In this document: in pieces, positions 16,643-26,817 of the stretch
Position numbering within the stretch: the first letter of the stretch is position 1
How the letters are laid out: each line of letters opens with the position of its first letter
Assembly: GCA_947491225.1 (NCBI GenBank)
Contig: CANLIE010000007.1
Coordinates: 1 to 64,000 of the forward strand
From: an uncultured Cellulophaga sp.
Lineage (GTDB): Bacteria > Bacteroidota > Bacteroidia > Flavobacteriales > Flavobacteriaceae
DNA length: 64,000 bases
Reading direction: 5' to 3'
Translations under genes and position numbers: made by a program
Notes under the pieces: generated by a model
The model's input: only the letters and a program-made list of their open reading frames with translations
Database searches by the model: none
What the model was told of the DNA's origin: nothing

Positions 16643-18916
16643 ATGGCATTTGACATTGATATGATTAGAGGGGTTTATGCCCGTATGGCAGAACGAGTTG
16701 ACAAGGCTCGAGAAATTGTTGGAAAACCACTTACACTTTCAGAGAAAATATTGTATTCTCATTTATGGGATGGTAATCCCAATAAGAAATTTACTAGAGG
16801 TAAAGACTATGTAGACTTTGCTCCTGATCGTATTGCTTGTCAAGATGCTACTGCACAAATGGCGTTATTGCAATTTATGCAGGCTGGTAAGCCAAAGGTA
16901 GCAGTGCCTACAACCGTGCATTGTGATCACTTAATACAAGCTAAAAGTGGTGCAGCAGTAGATTTAAAATCTGCAAATACAACTAGTGCAGAGGTATTTG
17001 ATTTCTTGGAATCAGTATCAAATAAATATGGTATTGGTTTTTGGAAGCCAGGTGCAGGTATCATTCACCAAGTAGTATTAGAAAATTATGCTTTTCCTGG
17101 GGGGATGATGATAGGAACAGATTCTCATACGGTTAATGCAGGTGGGTTAGGAATGGTAGCCATTGGAGTAGGTGGGGCAGATGCTGTAGATGTTATGGCA
17201 GGAATGGCTTGGGAACTTAAATTTCCTAAATTAATAGGTGTAAAATTAACAGGGACTATTTCTGGATGGACAGCCCCAAAAGATGTTATATTAAAAGTAG
17301 CAGAAATTCTTACTGTAAAAGGTGGTACAGGAGCCATTGTAGAATACTTTGGTGATGGTGCTATTTCCTTGTCATGTACAGGTAAAGGAACTATTTGTAA
17401 TATGGGTGCAGAAATAGGAGCTACCACTTCAACATTTGGGTATGATGAGTCTATGGAGCGCTATTTAAGAGCTACAGATAGAGCAGATATTGCAGATGCA
17501 GCAAACCAAATAAAAGAATATTTAACGGCAGATGCTGAGGTTTATAAAAATCCAGAACAGTATTTTGACCAAGTCATAGAAATAAATTTATCTGAATTAA
17601 CACCATTGTTAAATGGTCCTTTTACGCCAGATTTATCTACATCAGTAGGGACAGATATGACAGCAAAAGCAAAGGCTAATGACTGGCCAATTCAGGTAGA
17701 ATGGGGTTTAATAGGTTCTTGTACAAATTCTTCATATGAAGATTTATCTCGTGCTGCATCAATTGCACAGCAAGCTGTCGATAAAGGAATTAAAATGAAA
17801 GCCGAGCTAGGTATTAATCCAGGTTCTGAGCAAGTTCGTTTTACTGCAGAGCGTGACGGAATTCTAGAGGTATTTGAAAAATTAAATGCAAAAATATTTA
17901 CAAATGCCTGCGGCCCTTGTATAGGACAGTGGGCAAGATACAGTGATCCTAAAAATGCCCCAAAAAATAGCATTGTGCATTCTTTTAATAGAAACTTTGC
18001 TAAAAGGGCAGACGGTAATCCAAATACACATGCTTTTGTTGCATCTCCAGAGGTAACAGCAGCTATAGCCATTGCTGGTAGATTAGACTTTAATCCAATG
18101 ACTGATACTTTAATCAATGAAAATGGGGAAGAAATTAAGTTTGATGAGCCAACAGGGTGGGAGTTGCCACCAAAAGGATTTGAGGTAGAAGATGCAGGGT
18201 TTTTAGCGCCAGATGAAGATGGTTCTGATGTAGTGGTTAATGTATCTCCTGATTCTGAAAGATTACAACTTTTAGAGCCATTTGAGCCAATAAAAGATGA
18301 AAGTCTTATTGGAGCAAAATTATTAATAAAAGCTTTTGGGAAATGTACAACAGATCATATTTCTATGGCAGGACCTTGGTTACGTTTTCGTGGGCATTTA
18401 GATAATATTTCTAATAACTGTCTAATAGGTGCTGTTAATGCATTCGGTAAAAAAACAAACTTTGTTAAAAATCAATTAACAGGAGAGTATGGGGGAGTTC
18501 CAGAAACAGCTCGCGCGTATAAAGCTGCTGGTGTAAGAAGTATTGTTGTTGGTGATCATAATTACGGGGAGGGATCTTCTCGTGAACATGCAGCTATGGA
18601 GCCAAGACATTTAGGTGTTGCTGCGGTTATAGTGAAGTCTTTTGCTCGTATTCATGAAACAAATCTTAAAAAGCAAGGAATGTTAGGGTTAACTTTTGCT
18701 AATGAAAATGATTATGACCTTATACAAGAAGATGATACCTTTAATTTTATAGATATTGCTGAATTTGCTCCAAATAAACAGTTAACTATTGAGTTGATAC
18801 ATACAGATGGAAGTAAAGATGTAATTAAAGTAAACCATACTTACAATCAGTCGCAAATAGATTGGTACAGAGAAGGTTCTGCGTTAAATGTAATTAAAAA
18901 AGAAAATGCTTCTTAA
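16643..18916 (+). CDS. acnA: aconitate hydratase (mitochondrial type)
   Basis: Interconverts citrate and isocitrate in the TCA cycle. 757 residues, close to the length of mitochondrial-type aconitases rather than the ~890 of IRP/AcnA types. The [4Fe-4S] cysteines are visible in GSCTNSS and in ACGPCIGQW. Substrate-binding segments include [14 protein letters not shown] and the swivel-domain loop [14 protein letters not shown]. Single gene with its own promoter box and terminator. The gene symbol is loose, since this subfamily is not E. coli AcnA. Confidence 0.95.
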   Translation: MAFDIDMIRGVYARMAERVDKAREIVGKPLTLSEKILYSHLWDGNPNKKFTRGKDYVDFAPDRIACQDATAQMALLQFMQAGKPKVAVPTTVHCDHLIQAKSGAAVDLKSANTTSAEVFDFLESVSNKYGIGFWKPGAGIIHQVVLENYAFPGGMMIGTDSHTVNAGGLGMVAIGVGGADAVDVMAGMAWELKFPKLIGVKLTGTISGWTAPKDVILKVAEILTVKGGTGAIVEYFGDGAISLSCTGKGTICNMGAEIGATTSTFGYDESMERYLRATDRADIADAANQIKEYLTADAEVYKNPEQYFDQVIEINLSELTPLLNGPFTPDLSTSVGTDMTAKAKANDWPIQVEWGLIGSCTNSSYEDLSRAASIAQQAVDKGIKMKAELGINPGSEQVRFTAERDGILEVFEKLNAKIFTNACGPCIGQWARYSDPKNAPKNSIVHSFNRNFAKRADGNPNTHAFVASPEVTAAIAIAGRLDFNPMTDTLINENGEEIKFDEPTGWELPPKGFEVEDAGFLAPDEDGSDVVVNVSPDSERLQLLEPFEPIKDESLIGAKLLIKAFGKCTTDHISMAGPWLRFRGHLDNISNNCLIGAVNAFGKKTNFVKNQLTGEYGGVPETARAYKAAGVRSIVVGDHNYGEGSSREHAAMEPRHLGVAAVIVKSFARIHETNLKKQGMLGLTFANENDYDLIQEDDTFNFIDIAEFAPNKQLTIELIHTDGSKDVIKVNHTYNQSQIDWYREGSALNVIKKENAS

Positions 18917-18946
18917 AATAGTAAACGTAGTATAGCAATTATAGAG

Positions 18947-18976
18947 AACTCCTGAAGTAATTCAGGAGTTTTTTAT
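18947..18976 (+). terminator. intrinsic terminator after aconitase
   Basis: 10-bp perfect stem AACTCCTGAA / TTCAGGAGTT around GTAA, followed by a T-rich run. Confidence 0.92.
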
Positions 18977-19234
18977 TTTACACTTCTCTCCAGCCATTGC
19001 GTTATTCAATAAATGTAATATAGAATAAAACACTAGTGAACTCTTGTTGTGTAATTGTTGCTAGTAGCCTAAACCTAATCTGAGTAAAATTATGTCAGTT
19101 AGATTTTTGATAGAAAACTGTATAGAAGATAAAACCATTTACAATTTTATTTTCCAGTAAAATAAGATTGTAAATGGTATAAACAGATATAATTCTTGAG
19201 TATTTTAAATACTTATTATATGGCTTAAAACTAA
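18977..19234. other. gene-free gap with a dispersed repeat
   Basis: Contains GATTTTTGATAGAAAACTG at about 19102, part of a roughly 35-base block that recurs in diverged form at 43707-43737. No open frame of interest. Confidence 0.5.
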
Positions 19235-19266
19235 AAACCTCCTAGAGTTAGAACTCTAGGAGGTTT
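19235..19266 (-). terminator. intrinsic terminator of the beta-barrel gene
   Basis: 15-bp perfect stem AAACCTCCTAGAGTT / AACTCTAGGAGGTTT around AG. On the minus strand it follows the 19299-19880 gene and runs into a T stretch. Confidence 0.9.
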
Positions 19267-19298
19267 AAATAATTTATAATGTAGAGTCAATAAAACAC

Positions 19299-19880
19299 TT
19301 ATAATTTTAAAGAAAGACTCAATACAAGTTGATCTGGTCTTGTATCTATTCTGTCTCCTGTACTAATATTGTTTGTGGAAAGTATGGAAACTTCATTTTT
19401 ACTAAAGCCTCTTTCATATCTTAAGTCTATTCCTAGATTTCCTAAATTTACACCCGCACCAATATTTAAACCAACCGTAAAATTATTTTTTACATCACCA
19501 ATGGTGATGCCATCATAATCTGTATCTAGTATATACTGAAAAGCTGGACCAGCAAATACATCTAAAGGGCCAATTACCTTAGCACCAACTAATATAGGTA
19601 AATCTAATTTACTCATCTTAAAATCTTTATTATAACCAGATTTAATAGATGTGTACATTAATTCTGGTCTTAGATAAATATTACCAGCAGTTTTGGCAAA
19701 AAAGCCAATATGGTAACCTATTTTCTTGTTTGGGTTTTCATAAGCGTCTTTTGTAGAATCAAAATAATCGCCATTTCCTCCATAGTTTAAACCTCCTTTA
19801 ATACCAAAACCAGCATCGGTTTGAGCAAAAGTTGTCATACTTACTAAAATTAATGTAATTGCTAAAAATGTTTTTTTCAT
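19299..19880 (-). CDS. outer-membrane beta-barrel protein (PorT/OmpW-like)
   Basis: 193 residues. Signal peptide ending TFAQ, then eight or so amphipathic strands beginning GFGIKGGLNYGG and ending with LVLSLSLKL. This is the common small beta-barrel of Bacteroidota annotated as porin family. It is a single gene with its own strong terminator. A specific function is not visible. Confidence 0.8.
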   Translation of the reverse strand: MKKTFLAITLILVSMTTFAQTDAGFGIKGGLNYGGNGDYFDSTKDAYENPNKKIGYHIGFFAKTAGNIYLRPELMYTSIKSGYNKDFKMSKLDLPILVGAKVIGPLDVFAGPAFQYILDTDYDGITIGDVKNNFTVGLNIGAGVNLGNLGIDLRYERGFSKNEVSILSTNNISTGDRIDTRPDQLVLSLSLKL

Positions 19881-19983
19881 TTCAAATGTGTTTTAAACAA
19901 AATGAGAATGACTGTTGGGACAATCATTCTCAATATGTGATTTATTAATATGTAAGTATAGTATCAAAAACGATACCAATCTC

Positions 19984-20937
19984 TTACTTTCGTTTTATCA
20001 CTTTTATAACTGCATTTTCAATTGCTTTATTGTCCAAACCATATTTGTCCATTAATTGTGCAGGTGTACCACTTTCTCCAAAAGTATCATTGGTACCTAT
20101 AAATTCTTGTGGTGTTGGTTGGTTGGTTGCTAAAACACGAGCAACGCTTTCGCCCAAACCACCTAAAATATTATGTTCTTCTGCGGTTACAATACAACCT
20201 GTTTTTTTAACAGAACTTATAATTGCATTAACATCTAATGGTTTAATGGTGTGTATGTTTATTACTTCTGCAGATATGCCTTGTTTTTCTAAGTTTTCAG
20301 CAGCTACCAAAGCTTCCCAGACTAAATGACCTGTTGCTACTATGGTTACATCTGTTCCTTCTATTAAATGTAATGCTTTGCCAATTTCAAACTTTTGATC
20401 GGGAGGAGTAAAATTAGCTACTTTTGGTCGTCCAAAGCGTAAGTAAACAGGTCCTTCGTATGCAGCAATAGCAATCGTAGCGGCTTTTGTTTGATTATAA
20501 TCACAAGGATTTATAACTACCATACCTGGTAACATTTTCATTAATCCAATGTCTTCCAATATTTGATGTGTTGCGCCATCTTCTCCTAGAGTAACACCAG
20601 CATGCGAAGCACAAATTTTTACATTTTTTCCTGAGTAGGCAATGGATTGACGTATTTGGTCATACACTCTTCCTGTAGAGAAATTTGCAAAAGTACCTGT
20701 GAAAGGTATTTTTCCTCCAATAGTTAAACCAGCAGCAATACCCATCATATTTGCTTCTGCAATACCAATTTGAAAGAACCTTTCTGGATTTTCTTCTATA
20801 AATTGATCCATTTTAAGGGAGCCAATTAAATCTGCACATAATGCAACTACATTAGGATTTGTTCTACCTAATTCTGTTAAACCTGCACCAAAACCACTTC
20901 TAGTATCGTTTTTTCCTTGATCTATGTATTTTTTCAT
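19984..20937 (-). CDS. transketolase, C-terminal subunit
   Basis: 317 residues: pyrimidine-binding domain (GIAEANMMGIAAGLTIGG and the TPP-contacting stretch ASHAGVTLGEDGATHQ) followed by the transketolase C-terminal domain. Works with the N-terminal subunit encoded just upstream to move two-carbon units in the pentose phosphate pathway. Split transketolase is common in Bacteroidota and archaea. Gap to its partner is 48 bp. Confidence 0.92.
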   Translation of the reverse strand: MKKYIDQGKNDTRSGFGAGLTELGRTNPNVVALCADLIGSLKMDQFIEENPERFFQIGIAEANMMGIAAGLTIGGKIPFTGTFANFSTGRVYDQIRQSIAYSGKNVKICASHAGVTLGEDGATHQILEDIGLMKMLPGMVVINPCDYNQTKAATIAIAAYEGPVYLRFGRPKVANFTPPDQKFEIGKALHLIEGTDVTIVATGHLVWEALVAAENLEKQGISAEVINIHTIKPLDVNAIISSVKKTGCIVTAEEHNILGGLGESVARVLATNQPTPQEFIGTNDTFGESGTPAQLMDKYGLDNKAIENAVIKVIKRK

Positions 20938-20985
20938 ATCCTTTATGATTTTTCTCTGTTTAAGAGAAAGTAGATTTAATTATTT

Positions 20986-21831
20986 TTAGTAATCTCCTAA
21001 GGTTTCAGGATTTTGAGCCAATCCAATTTCAAGTTGCTCATCATTAGGAGCTTTACCGTGCCAAGCATGTGTGTGCATCATAAAATCTACTCCATTACCC
21101 ATAATAGTATGTAATAATACACAAACAGGTTTTCCTTTGCCAGTCATAGACTTTGCTTTTTTAAGACCATCTACCACAGCTTCTAAATTATTACCTTCTT
21201 TAATGTCTAAGACATCCCAACCAAAAGCTTCAAATTTAGCTCTAATGCTACCCATTGGTAAAACCTTATCCGTAGAACCGTCAATTTGCTGACCATTTAA
21301 ATCTATTGTGGAAATTAAATTATCAACTTTATTTGCAGAAGCATACATCATTGCTTCCCAATTTTGTCCTTCCTGTAGTTCGCCATCACCATGTAGACTA
21401 TACACAATGTGGTTGTCTTTGTTTAGTTTTTTTGCTAGTGCCGCACCAATTGCAACAGACATTCCTTGTCCTAATGAACCTGATGCTATACGTATTCCAG
21501 GTAAGCCTTCATGTGTAGTTGGGTGACCTTGTAATCTGGAATTAATTAGTCTAAAAGTATTAAGCTCATCAATAGGGAAATAACCACTACGTGCTAACAC
21601 ACTATAATAAACAGGAGAAATATGACCATTGGACAAAAAGAAAAGGTCTTCTCCATTTCCATCCATATCAAATCCTTCATTTAATTCCATTAATTCATTG
21701 TATAGGGCAACAAAAAATTCAGCACAGCCTAATGAACCACCTGGATGACCAGAGTTTACTTTGTGTACCATTCTTAAAATATCCCTCCTCACTTGCGTGG
21801 TCAAATCTTGTAATTCTTCCAGTCTTGGCAT
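20986..21831 (-). CDS. transketolase, N-terminal subunit
   Basis: Start placed at ATG 21831 (MPRLEELQDL); an upstream TTG-type extension adds 18 residues that do not look conserved. The TPP diphosphate-binding motif is visible as HGDGELQEGQNWEA, and SGHISPVYYSVL-like elements precede it. Complements the C-terminal subunit downstream in the same operon. Confidence 0.92.
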   Translation of the reverse strand: MPRLEELQDLTTQVRRDILRMVHKVNSGHPGGSLGCAEFFVALYNELMELNEGFDMDGNGEDLFFLSNGHISPVYYSVLARSGYFPIDELNTFRLINSRLQGHPTTHEGLPGIRIASGSLGQGMSVAIGAALAKKLNKDNHIVYSLHGDGELQEGQNWEAMMYASANKVDNLISTIDLNGQQIDGSTDKVLPMGSIRAKFEAFGWDVLDIKEGNNLEAVVDGLKKAKSMTGKGKPVCVLLHTIMGNGVDFMMHTHAWHGKAPNDEQLEIGLAQNPETLGDY

Positions 21832-21970
21832 TTTATATATTGTTAATTTTGTTGTAAAAATAAGGTCTATCTTTTGCGTGTACAAGATGAGTTATTATAT
21901 TTTATTAACTACTTTTTTGTTACTACAAAACTTTATCTTTTTGTTACCAATTTTATGTGGATGAGTTGAT

Positions 21971-21978
21971 TATATTTG
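21971..21978 (+). promoter_or_regulatory. -7 promoter box of tgt
   Basis: TATATTTG fits TAnnTTTG; a TTTG at 21940-21943 may be the -33 box, although the 27-base spacing is long. Transcription would start near 21985, downstream of the ATG at 21957, which supports the TTG start at 21999. Confidence 0.45.
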
Positions 21979-21998
21979 TGGTCATAAATAACAGATTT

Positions 21999-23129
21999 TT
22001 GAAATTTACTTTACAACACACAGACCCTAATAGCAAAGCTAGAGCAACAACAATGATGACAGACCATGGTATTATTGAAACACCTATTTTTATGCCTGTA
22101 GGTACCGTGGCTTCTGTAAAAGGGGTTCATCAGAGAGAATTAAAAGAAGAAATAAATCCAGATATTATTTTAGGAAATACTTATCATTTGTATTTGCGAC
22201 CTAAACTAGATATTTTGGAAGCGGCGGGCGGACTACATAAATTTATGGGTTGGGATCGTAATATTTTGACGGATAGTGGTGGATATCAAGTATATTCTTT
22301 ATCGGCAAATAGAAAAATAAAAGAAGAAGGAGTAAAGTTTAAATCGCATATAGATGGTTCATATCATTTTTTTACGCCAGAAAATGTAATGGAAATTCAG
22401 CGTACCATAGGTGCAGATATTATTATGGCGTTTGATGAATGTACGCCTTATCCATGTGATTATAATTATGCAAAACGATCTATGTATATGACACATAGGT
22501 GGCTAGATAGATGTATAAACCATTTAGAAAAATTACCATATAAGTACGGTTTTGAACAAACTTTTTTTCCCATAGTTCAAGGATCAACATACAAAGATTT
22601 ACGAGCACAATCAGCTGAATATATTGCAAATGCAGGCGCAGAGGGTAATGCTATAGGAGGCCTCTCCGTTGGTGAACCAGCAGAAGAAATGTATGCAATG
22701 ACAGAGATTGTGTGTGATATATTACCAGAAGATAAACCAAGATATTTAATGGGTGTTGGTACACCTATAAACATATTAGAAAATATTGCTTTAGGTGTAG
22801 ATATGTTTGATTGTGTTATGCCAACACGTAATGCTCGTAATGGTATGTTATTTACTGCTCATGGTACTATAAATATTAAAAATAAAAAATGGGAAGCTGA
22901 TTTTTCTCCTATTGATGATATGGGGATTACTTTTGTAGATACAGAATATTCCAAGGCATATTTACGTCATTTATTTGCTGCAAATGAATATTTAGGAAAG
23001 CAAATTGCGACCATTCATAATCTTGGATTTTATCTTTGGTTGACTCGTGAGGCAAGAAAACATATTTTAGCTGGAGATTTTTATGAATGGAAAAACAAAA
23101 TGGTAAAACAAATGGATAAAAGATTGTAG
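21999..23129 (+). CDS. tgt: tRNA-guanine transglycosylase
   Basis: Swaps guanine-34 for a queuine precursor in GUN tRNAs. Start at TTG 21999 gives MKFTLQHTD, the usual N-terminus; the longer ATG form adds 14 odd residues. Catalytic Asp regions are in TDSGGYQVYS and DCVMPTRNARNG, and the substrate loop in MAFDECTPYPCDY. The zinc site is unusual: the normal CxCxxC is replaced by a stretch without cysteine (MGITFVDTEYSKAYLRHL), while the later His (TIHNLGFY) stays. First gene of a tgt-lptG-EamA operon. Confidence 0.93.
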   Translation: MKFTLQHTDPNSKARATTMMTDHGIIETPIFMPVGTVASVKGVHQRELKEEINPDIILGNTYHLYLRPKLDILEAAGGLHKFMGWDRNILTDSGGYQVYSLSANRKIKEEGVKFKSHIDGSYHFFTPENVMEIQRTIGADIIMAFDECTPYPCDYNYAKRSMYMTHRWLDRCINHLEKLPYKYGFEQTFFPIVQGSTYKDLRAQSAEYIANAGAEGNAIGGLSVGEPAEEMYAMTEIVCDILPEDKPRYLMGVGTPINILENIALGVDMFDCVMPTRNARNGMLFTAHGTINIKNKKWEADFSPIDDMGITFVDTEYSKAYLRHLFAANEYLGKQIATIHNLGFYLWLTREARKHILAGDFYEWKNKMVKQMDKRL

Positions 23130-23132
23130 CGT

Positions 23133-24212
23133 TTGACTATTCTTGACAAATACATATTAAAACGTTATTTGCTTACTTTTACGGTAATGCTTTTGTTGTT
23201 TGTTCCTATAGGAATTATGTTGGATTTATCTGAGAAGATTGCCAAAATGATTGCTAATAAGGCACCTACAGAGGAAATTTTGTATTACTATTTAAATTTT
23301 ACCATTTATATAGGAAATATGTTGTTTCCTATATTTTTATTTCTTTCCATTATATTTTTTACATCCAAAATGGCTAGTAATACAGAAGTAGTGGCCATAT
23401 TAAGTTCTGGTGTGTCTTTTGGTAGATTTTTGCGACCTTATTTCATAGGAGCATCTATTATTGCTGCTATTATGTTTGTTATGGCAATGTTCATTGTTCC
23501 AAAGGCAAGTTTAGATTATCATGAGTTTATTTTTGATTATCTCAAAAAAGGAAAAAGAACAATGGTCACCAGTAATATATATAACCAGCTAAACAAAAAC
23601 GATTTTTTATATGTTAGTAGTTTTGAGCCAGCAAGGCAAATAGGGTATAATTTTGTTCTAGAGCACTTTAACGATGACAATAAGCTGGAGTATAAATTAA
23701 CGGCTTCTAATATAAGATGGGTTTCAAAAGATAGTATCTATAGATTAACAGGTTATGTTTCAAGAACTATGAAAGATAGTATAGAAATAATTGAAACAAG
23801 AAACAGACTCGATACTATATTTAATTTTAGGATTGATGACCTTACGCCAGTTAGTTATGTTGCTGAAACCAAGAATATTTTTGAGTTAAATAAATTTATA
23901 AAAACCCAGCGTAAAAAAGGAGCTTCTAACATTAATACCTATGTTATGGCAAAGTATAAACGTTGGGCATTACCAGTTACAGCATTTATACTTACACTAA
24001 TAGCTGTGTCTGTTTCCTCTATAAAAAGAAGAGGTGGTATGGGTGTAAATTTAGCTTTTGGAATAGTGATAGCATTTATTTATATATTCTTTGATAGGGT
24101 TTTTAGTATTCTTGCAGAACAAGCTGGTTTTTCTCCATTAATGGCAATTATTATCCCAAATGCAATTTTTGCTATTATAGGTCTTTACCTTTTAAAAAAT
24201 GCTAAACGATAA
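23133..24212 (+). CDS. lptG: LptF/LptG family permease
   Basis: 359 residues, probably TTG start 3 bp after tgt. Three membrane helices at the N-terminus, a beta-rich periplasmic domain (about 120-260), and three helices at the C-terminus: the YjgP/YjgQ layout. Part of the inner-membrane complex that lifts lipopolysaccharide towards the outer membrane. Whether it is the LptF or LptG subunit cannot be told with certainty here; the gene beside tgt is usually called lptG in this group. Confidence 0.8.
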   Translation: MTILDKYILKRYLLTFTVMLLLFVPIGIMLDLSEKIAKMIANKAPTEEILYYYLNFTIYIGNMLFPIFLFLSIIFFTSKMASNTEVVAILSSGVSFGRFLRPYFIGASIIAAIMFVMAMFIVPKASLDYHEFIFDYLKKGKRTMVTSNIYNQLNKNDFLYVSSFEPARQIGYNFVLEHFNDDNKLEYKLTASNIRWVSKDSIYRLTGYVSRTMKDSIEIIETRNRLDTIFNFRIDDLTPVSYVAETKNIFELNKFIKTQRKKGASNINTYVMAKYKRWALPVTAFILTLIAVSVSSIKRRGGMGVNLAFGIVIAFIYIFFDRVFSILAEQAGFSPLMAIIIPNAIFAIIGLYLLKNAKR

Positions 24213-25089
24213 GATTAAAAATAATCTACACTTACATTTTATAGTCTTTATTTGGGGCTTTACTGCTATACTAGGAAAACTAATCACAATAGATGCATTA
24301 CCATTGGTTTGGTATAGGATGTCAATGGCAACAGCTTTGGTTTTAGTATTTATACTATTTCGGAAGAATGCTTTAAAAGTAGATGGTAAAAGTTTATTAT
24401 TATTAATATTGACAGGTGTTATAATTGCTTTGCACTGGGTTACATTTTTTAAAGCCATAAAGGTTTCTAATGTTTCTGTTGCACTGGCTACAATGTCTAC
24501 AGGCGCTTTTTTTACAGCCATACTAGAACCTATTTGGTATAAACGAAAAATGATTTGGTATGAAATTCTATTTGGATTATTGGTAATTGGTGGGTTAGTT
24601 TTAATTTTTAATATAGATGCTAGTTACAAAGAAGGAATTTTGTTAGCTTTGATTTCTGCATTTTTAGCTGCTGTTTTTTCTTTGATGAATGGTAGATTAA
24701 TTAAAAAACATAAGCCTTCAATAATATCGTTTTATGAACTTGGAGCTGGTGTTATCTTTTTGTCAATATATATGTTGTCTCAGGGAAATTTTTCGCAGAT
24801 TAATTTTCAGCTTTCAGCATCAGATTGGGTATGTATATTTGTTTTAGCTTCTTTTTGTACAGCTTATGCATTTATTGCATCGGTACAATTAATGAAATAC
24901 CTTAGTCCATATACAGTTATGCTTACTACCAATTTAGAGCCAGTTTATGGTATTTTGTTGGCTTTTGTTATTTTTGGAGAAAGTGAAAAAATGGATCCAC
25001 TATTTTACATAGGGGCCTTACTTATTTTAGCAACAGTGATAGCTAACGGAATCCTTAAAAGTAAAAAGCAAGCTAAAAAACCGAATTGA
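24199..25089 (+). CDS. EamA/DMT-family transporter
   Basis: 296 residues with ten predicted membrane helices in two five-helix EamA repeats (FIVFIWGFTAILGKL; second repeat begins near FEL... at GILLALISAFLAAVFSLMNG). Drug/metabolite transporter superfamily; the substrate is unknown. It overlaps the lptG end by 14 bp, so it is co-translated with it. Confidence 0.85.
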   Translation: MLNDKIKNNLHLHFIVFIWGFTAILGKLITIDALPLVWYRMSMATALVLVFILFRKNALKVDGKSLLLLILTGVIIALHWVTFFKAIKVSNVSVALATMSTGAFFTAILEPIWYKRKMIWYEILFGLLVIGGLVLIFNIDASYKEGILLALISAFLAAVFSLMNGRLIKKHKPSIISFYELGAGVIFLSIYMLSQGNFSQINFQLSASDWVCIFVLASFCTAYAFIASVQLMKYLSPYTVMLTTNLEPVYGILLAFVIFGESEKMDPLFYIGALLILATVIANGILKSKKQAKKPN

Positions 25090-25245
25090 TATAAGCAGAG
25101 CTTGATATATAAGTTATGAGTAAAAACTAAACTCTTTTTGTTTTGTTAGACATCAATGCTTTAAAATATTGGTATTCTAATTTGGCTCTATTATAATCAG
25201 TGTTTTTTCATAGGAAAACGCACCAAAAACCATCTTTGTTTTTAA

Positions 25246-25947
25246 TCAACTCTGTTTTTTTAAGAGAATAAATCCTTTTTCTATCTTTAACTTTATTTCT
25301 TTTCTAGAGCGTTTAAGTATCTTATATTTAGATATCTGATTTTTAAAGGCAATGGGATGCCCAAAACCTGAATTTTTATTTTTACTCATATAAGCATCAA
25401 TATTATAATTTGCATCTGTATTTAAATATATAATTTGCATTGCCAAATATTCTCATTGTAAATACAATTCTATTTTTTCTTTTGTTTTTTCTTTTTTAAA
25501 GCTTAAAGATGCAATTCCATCCTTGTTAGAATATGTTGTTTTATACTCTGGGAAAGAATAGACCGCTACATTATCCACGGGTTTTTTATCAAAATCGTAA
25601 ATGTTTAAACTTATTGTAATAGAATCATTTGAATTATAGTATTTTTTTGCGATAAAATAACTCTCTTCTTTTAATTCCGTTAAATCATAATTTAAGATTA
25701 AACTATCTTTATTTACATAATAATGACCTTTACCATAACTACTAATACTTGTATGATTAGTGCTTATGTTTTTAAAAATTCCATTTTTTTCAAAAATACT
25801 GATTGTTGTATAATCTCCAGTCTCATCCATCATTATATACTTTCCTTCAATAGTTTTTTGTGAAAAACCACAGAAATTGTTAATAAAAATAATAGAGGTA
25901 ATGAAATACTTAATTGCATTTATTACCTTTTGATTTCTTATTTCCAT
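25246..25947 (-). pseudogene. secreted partner-like protein interrupted by an in-frame TGA
   Basis: The frame from 25947 encodes a signal peptide (KYFITSIIFINNFCGFSQ), a lipocalin-like beta stretch and the start of a carboxypeptidase-regulatory-like sandwich (KPVDNVAVYSFPEYKTTYS), then meets TGA at 25453-25455. The same frame continues for about 69 codons (EYLAMQIIYLNTDANYNID, residues that complete the sandwich). A TGG to TGA change would explain it. It overlaps the remnant upstream by 38 bp, as a partner gene would. Either a recent pseudogene or a shortened but still made protein of 164 residues. Confidence 0.65.
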
Positions 25948-26179
25948 ATACTTCGTTCTTAATTATATTTTTAATTTTGTCTCTGTCCGTTTTATTAGGT
26001 ACCAATGCCTTAAAAGAATCGGTATCCTCTATTTCAGTAATGTCAGGGTCAGGATTTTTGTCATAGGAAAGCCCATCATAAGCCATTGCTTTGTAATACT
26101 CCCAATCCAATTTATTGTTACTGTCTTTGATGCCGCCCGAACCATACTTTATGTCCCAATTTAAAAGTGAAATAGCCAT
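25910..26179 (-). pseudogene. 3' remnant of a second metallopeptidase-type lipoprotein tail
   Basis: 89 residues with no signal peptide and a weak start. The pattern YYKAMAYDGLS...DSFKALVPNKTDRDKIKNIIKNE lines up with the C-terminus of the 26804-28288 lipoprotein (LYKDLAWIGLLES...DPVYASKEKNRIIKSI). The first part of that domain, with its HExxH, is missing. Best read as the leftover end of a tandem copy whose front was deleted. Judged by eye, so the homology is probable only. Confidence 0.5.
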
Positions 26180-26346
26180 CAAATTTTTTAATTGCTTTCT
26201 TAAAGGCTGTGATTTTTTTTATTAACAAGTAGGTCAATTATTATTCAAAAGTGTCTTGATATTGATAGTTTAGTTTCCCTTTTATTTTTTTTGCTTTTTT
26301 TAGTATTGAATCAACCTCAATAATAAAGTAAAAAAATAGTGTTTAA

Positions 26347-26817
26347 TTAATGAATACTTACTGTCATATCTACTTTATATAAAATGTATGATTTATCTTT
26401 TTCCTTATATAAAAAATAAATGTCTTTAAAATCAGATGTTTGCTGACCTATTTTTTTCCAAGCATTTTTCTCTATCCATTTATAATCTACTAAATTTAAA
26501 ATTTGAAACTCACAAACTGTTAGTTCTATTTTTTTTCTTGATATAACCGTAAATTCCATAGTGCTAACAAAAGGAGCTTCATCTAATTCTGCATATCCTG
26601 TATAGGTTCCTTTTTTTTTGTCTTCTGCTTTTTTCACCTCCCTTTGTTCATATTCATTTCTGTTACTCAAAATGATTTTATGTAATGTTTTCTTAAAATC
26701 ATAAGGTATAATATATGTAGGATGATTTTTATCTAATAAAAAGTAGACATCTTTTTTTTGAGTAAAACAAAAAAAAGGGATAAATAGTAAAACGATATAA
26801 AGTTTATTTACAGTCAT
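26347..26817 (-). CDS. small secreted protein, putative partner or immunity of the metallopeptidase lipoprotein
   Basis: 156 residues with a signal peptide (YIVLLFIPFFCFTQ) and a compact alpha/beta remainder; no family recognised. Its start overlaps the end of the lipoprotein gene by 14 bp, so the two are translated together. A periplasmic protein tied this closely to a surface protein with a peptidase tip suggests an inhibitor or immunity role, by inference only. Confidence 0.55.
   Translation of the reverse strand: MTVNKLYIVLLFIPFFCFTQKKDVYFLLDKNHPTYIIPYDFKKTLHKIILSNRNEYEQREVKKAEDKKKGTYTGYAELDEAPFVSTMEFTVISRKKIELTVCEFQILNLVDYKWIEKNAWKKIGQQTSDFKDIYFLYKEKDKSYILYKVDMTVSIH

Noticed and set aside
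21957-21998. ATG start of tgt at 21957
   Set aside because: Adds 14 residues not seen at usual Tgt starts and lies upstream of the predicted transcription start; the TTG at 21999 gives the standard MKFTL start.
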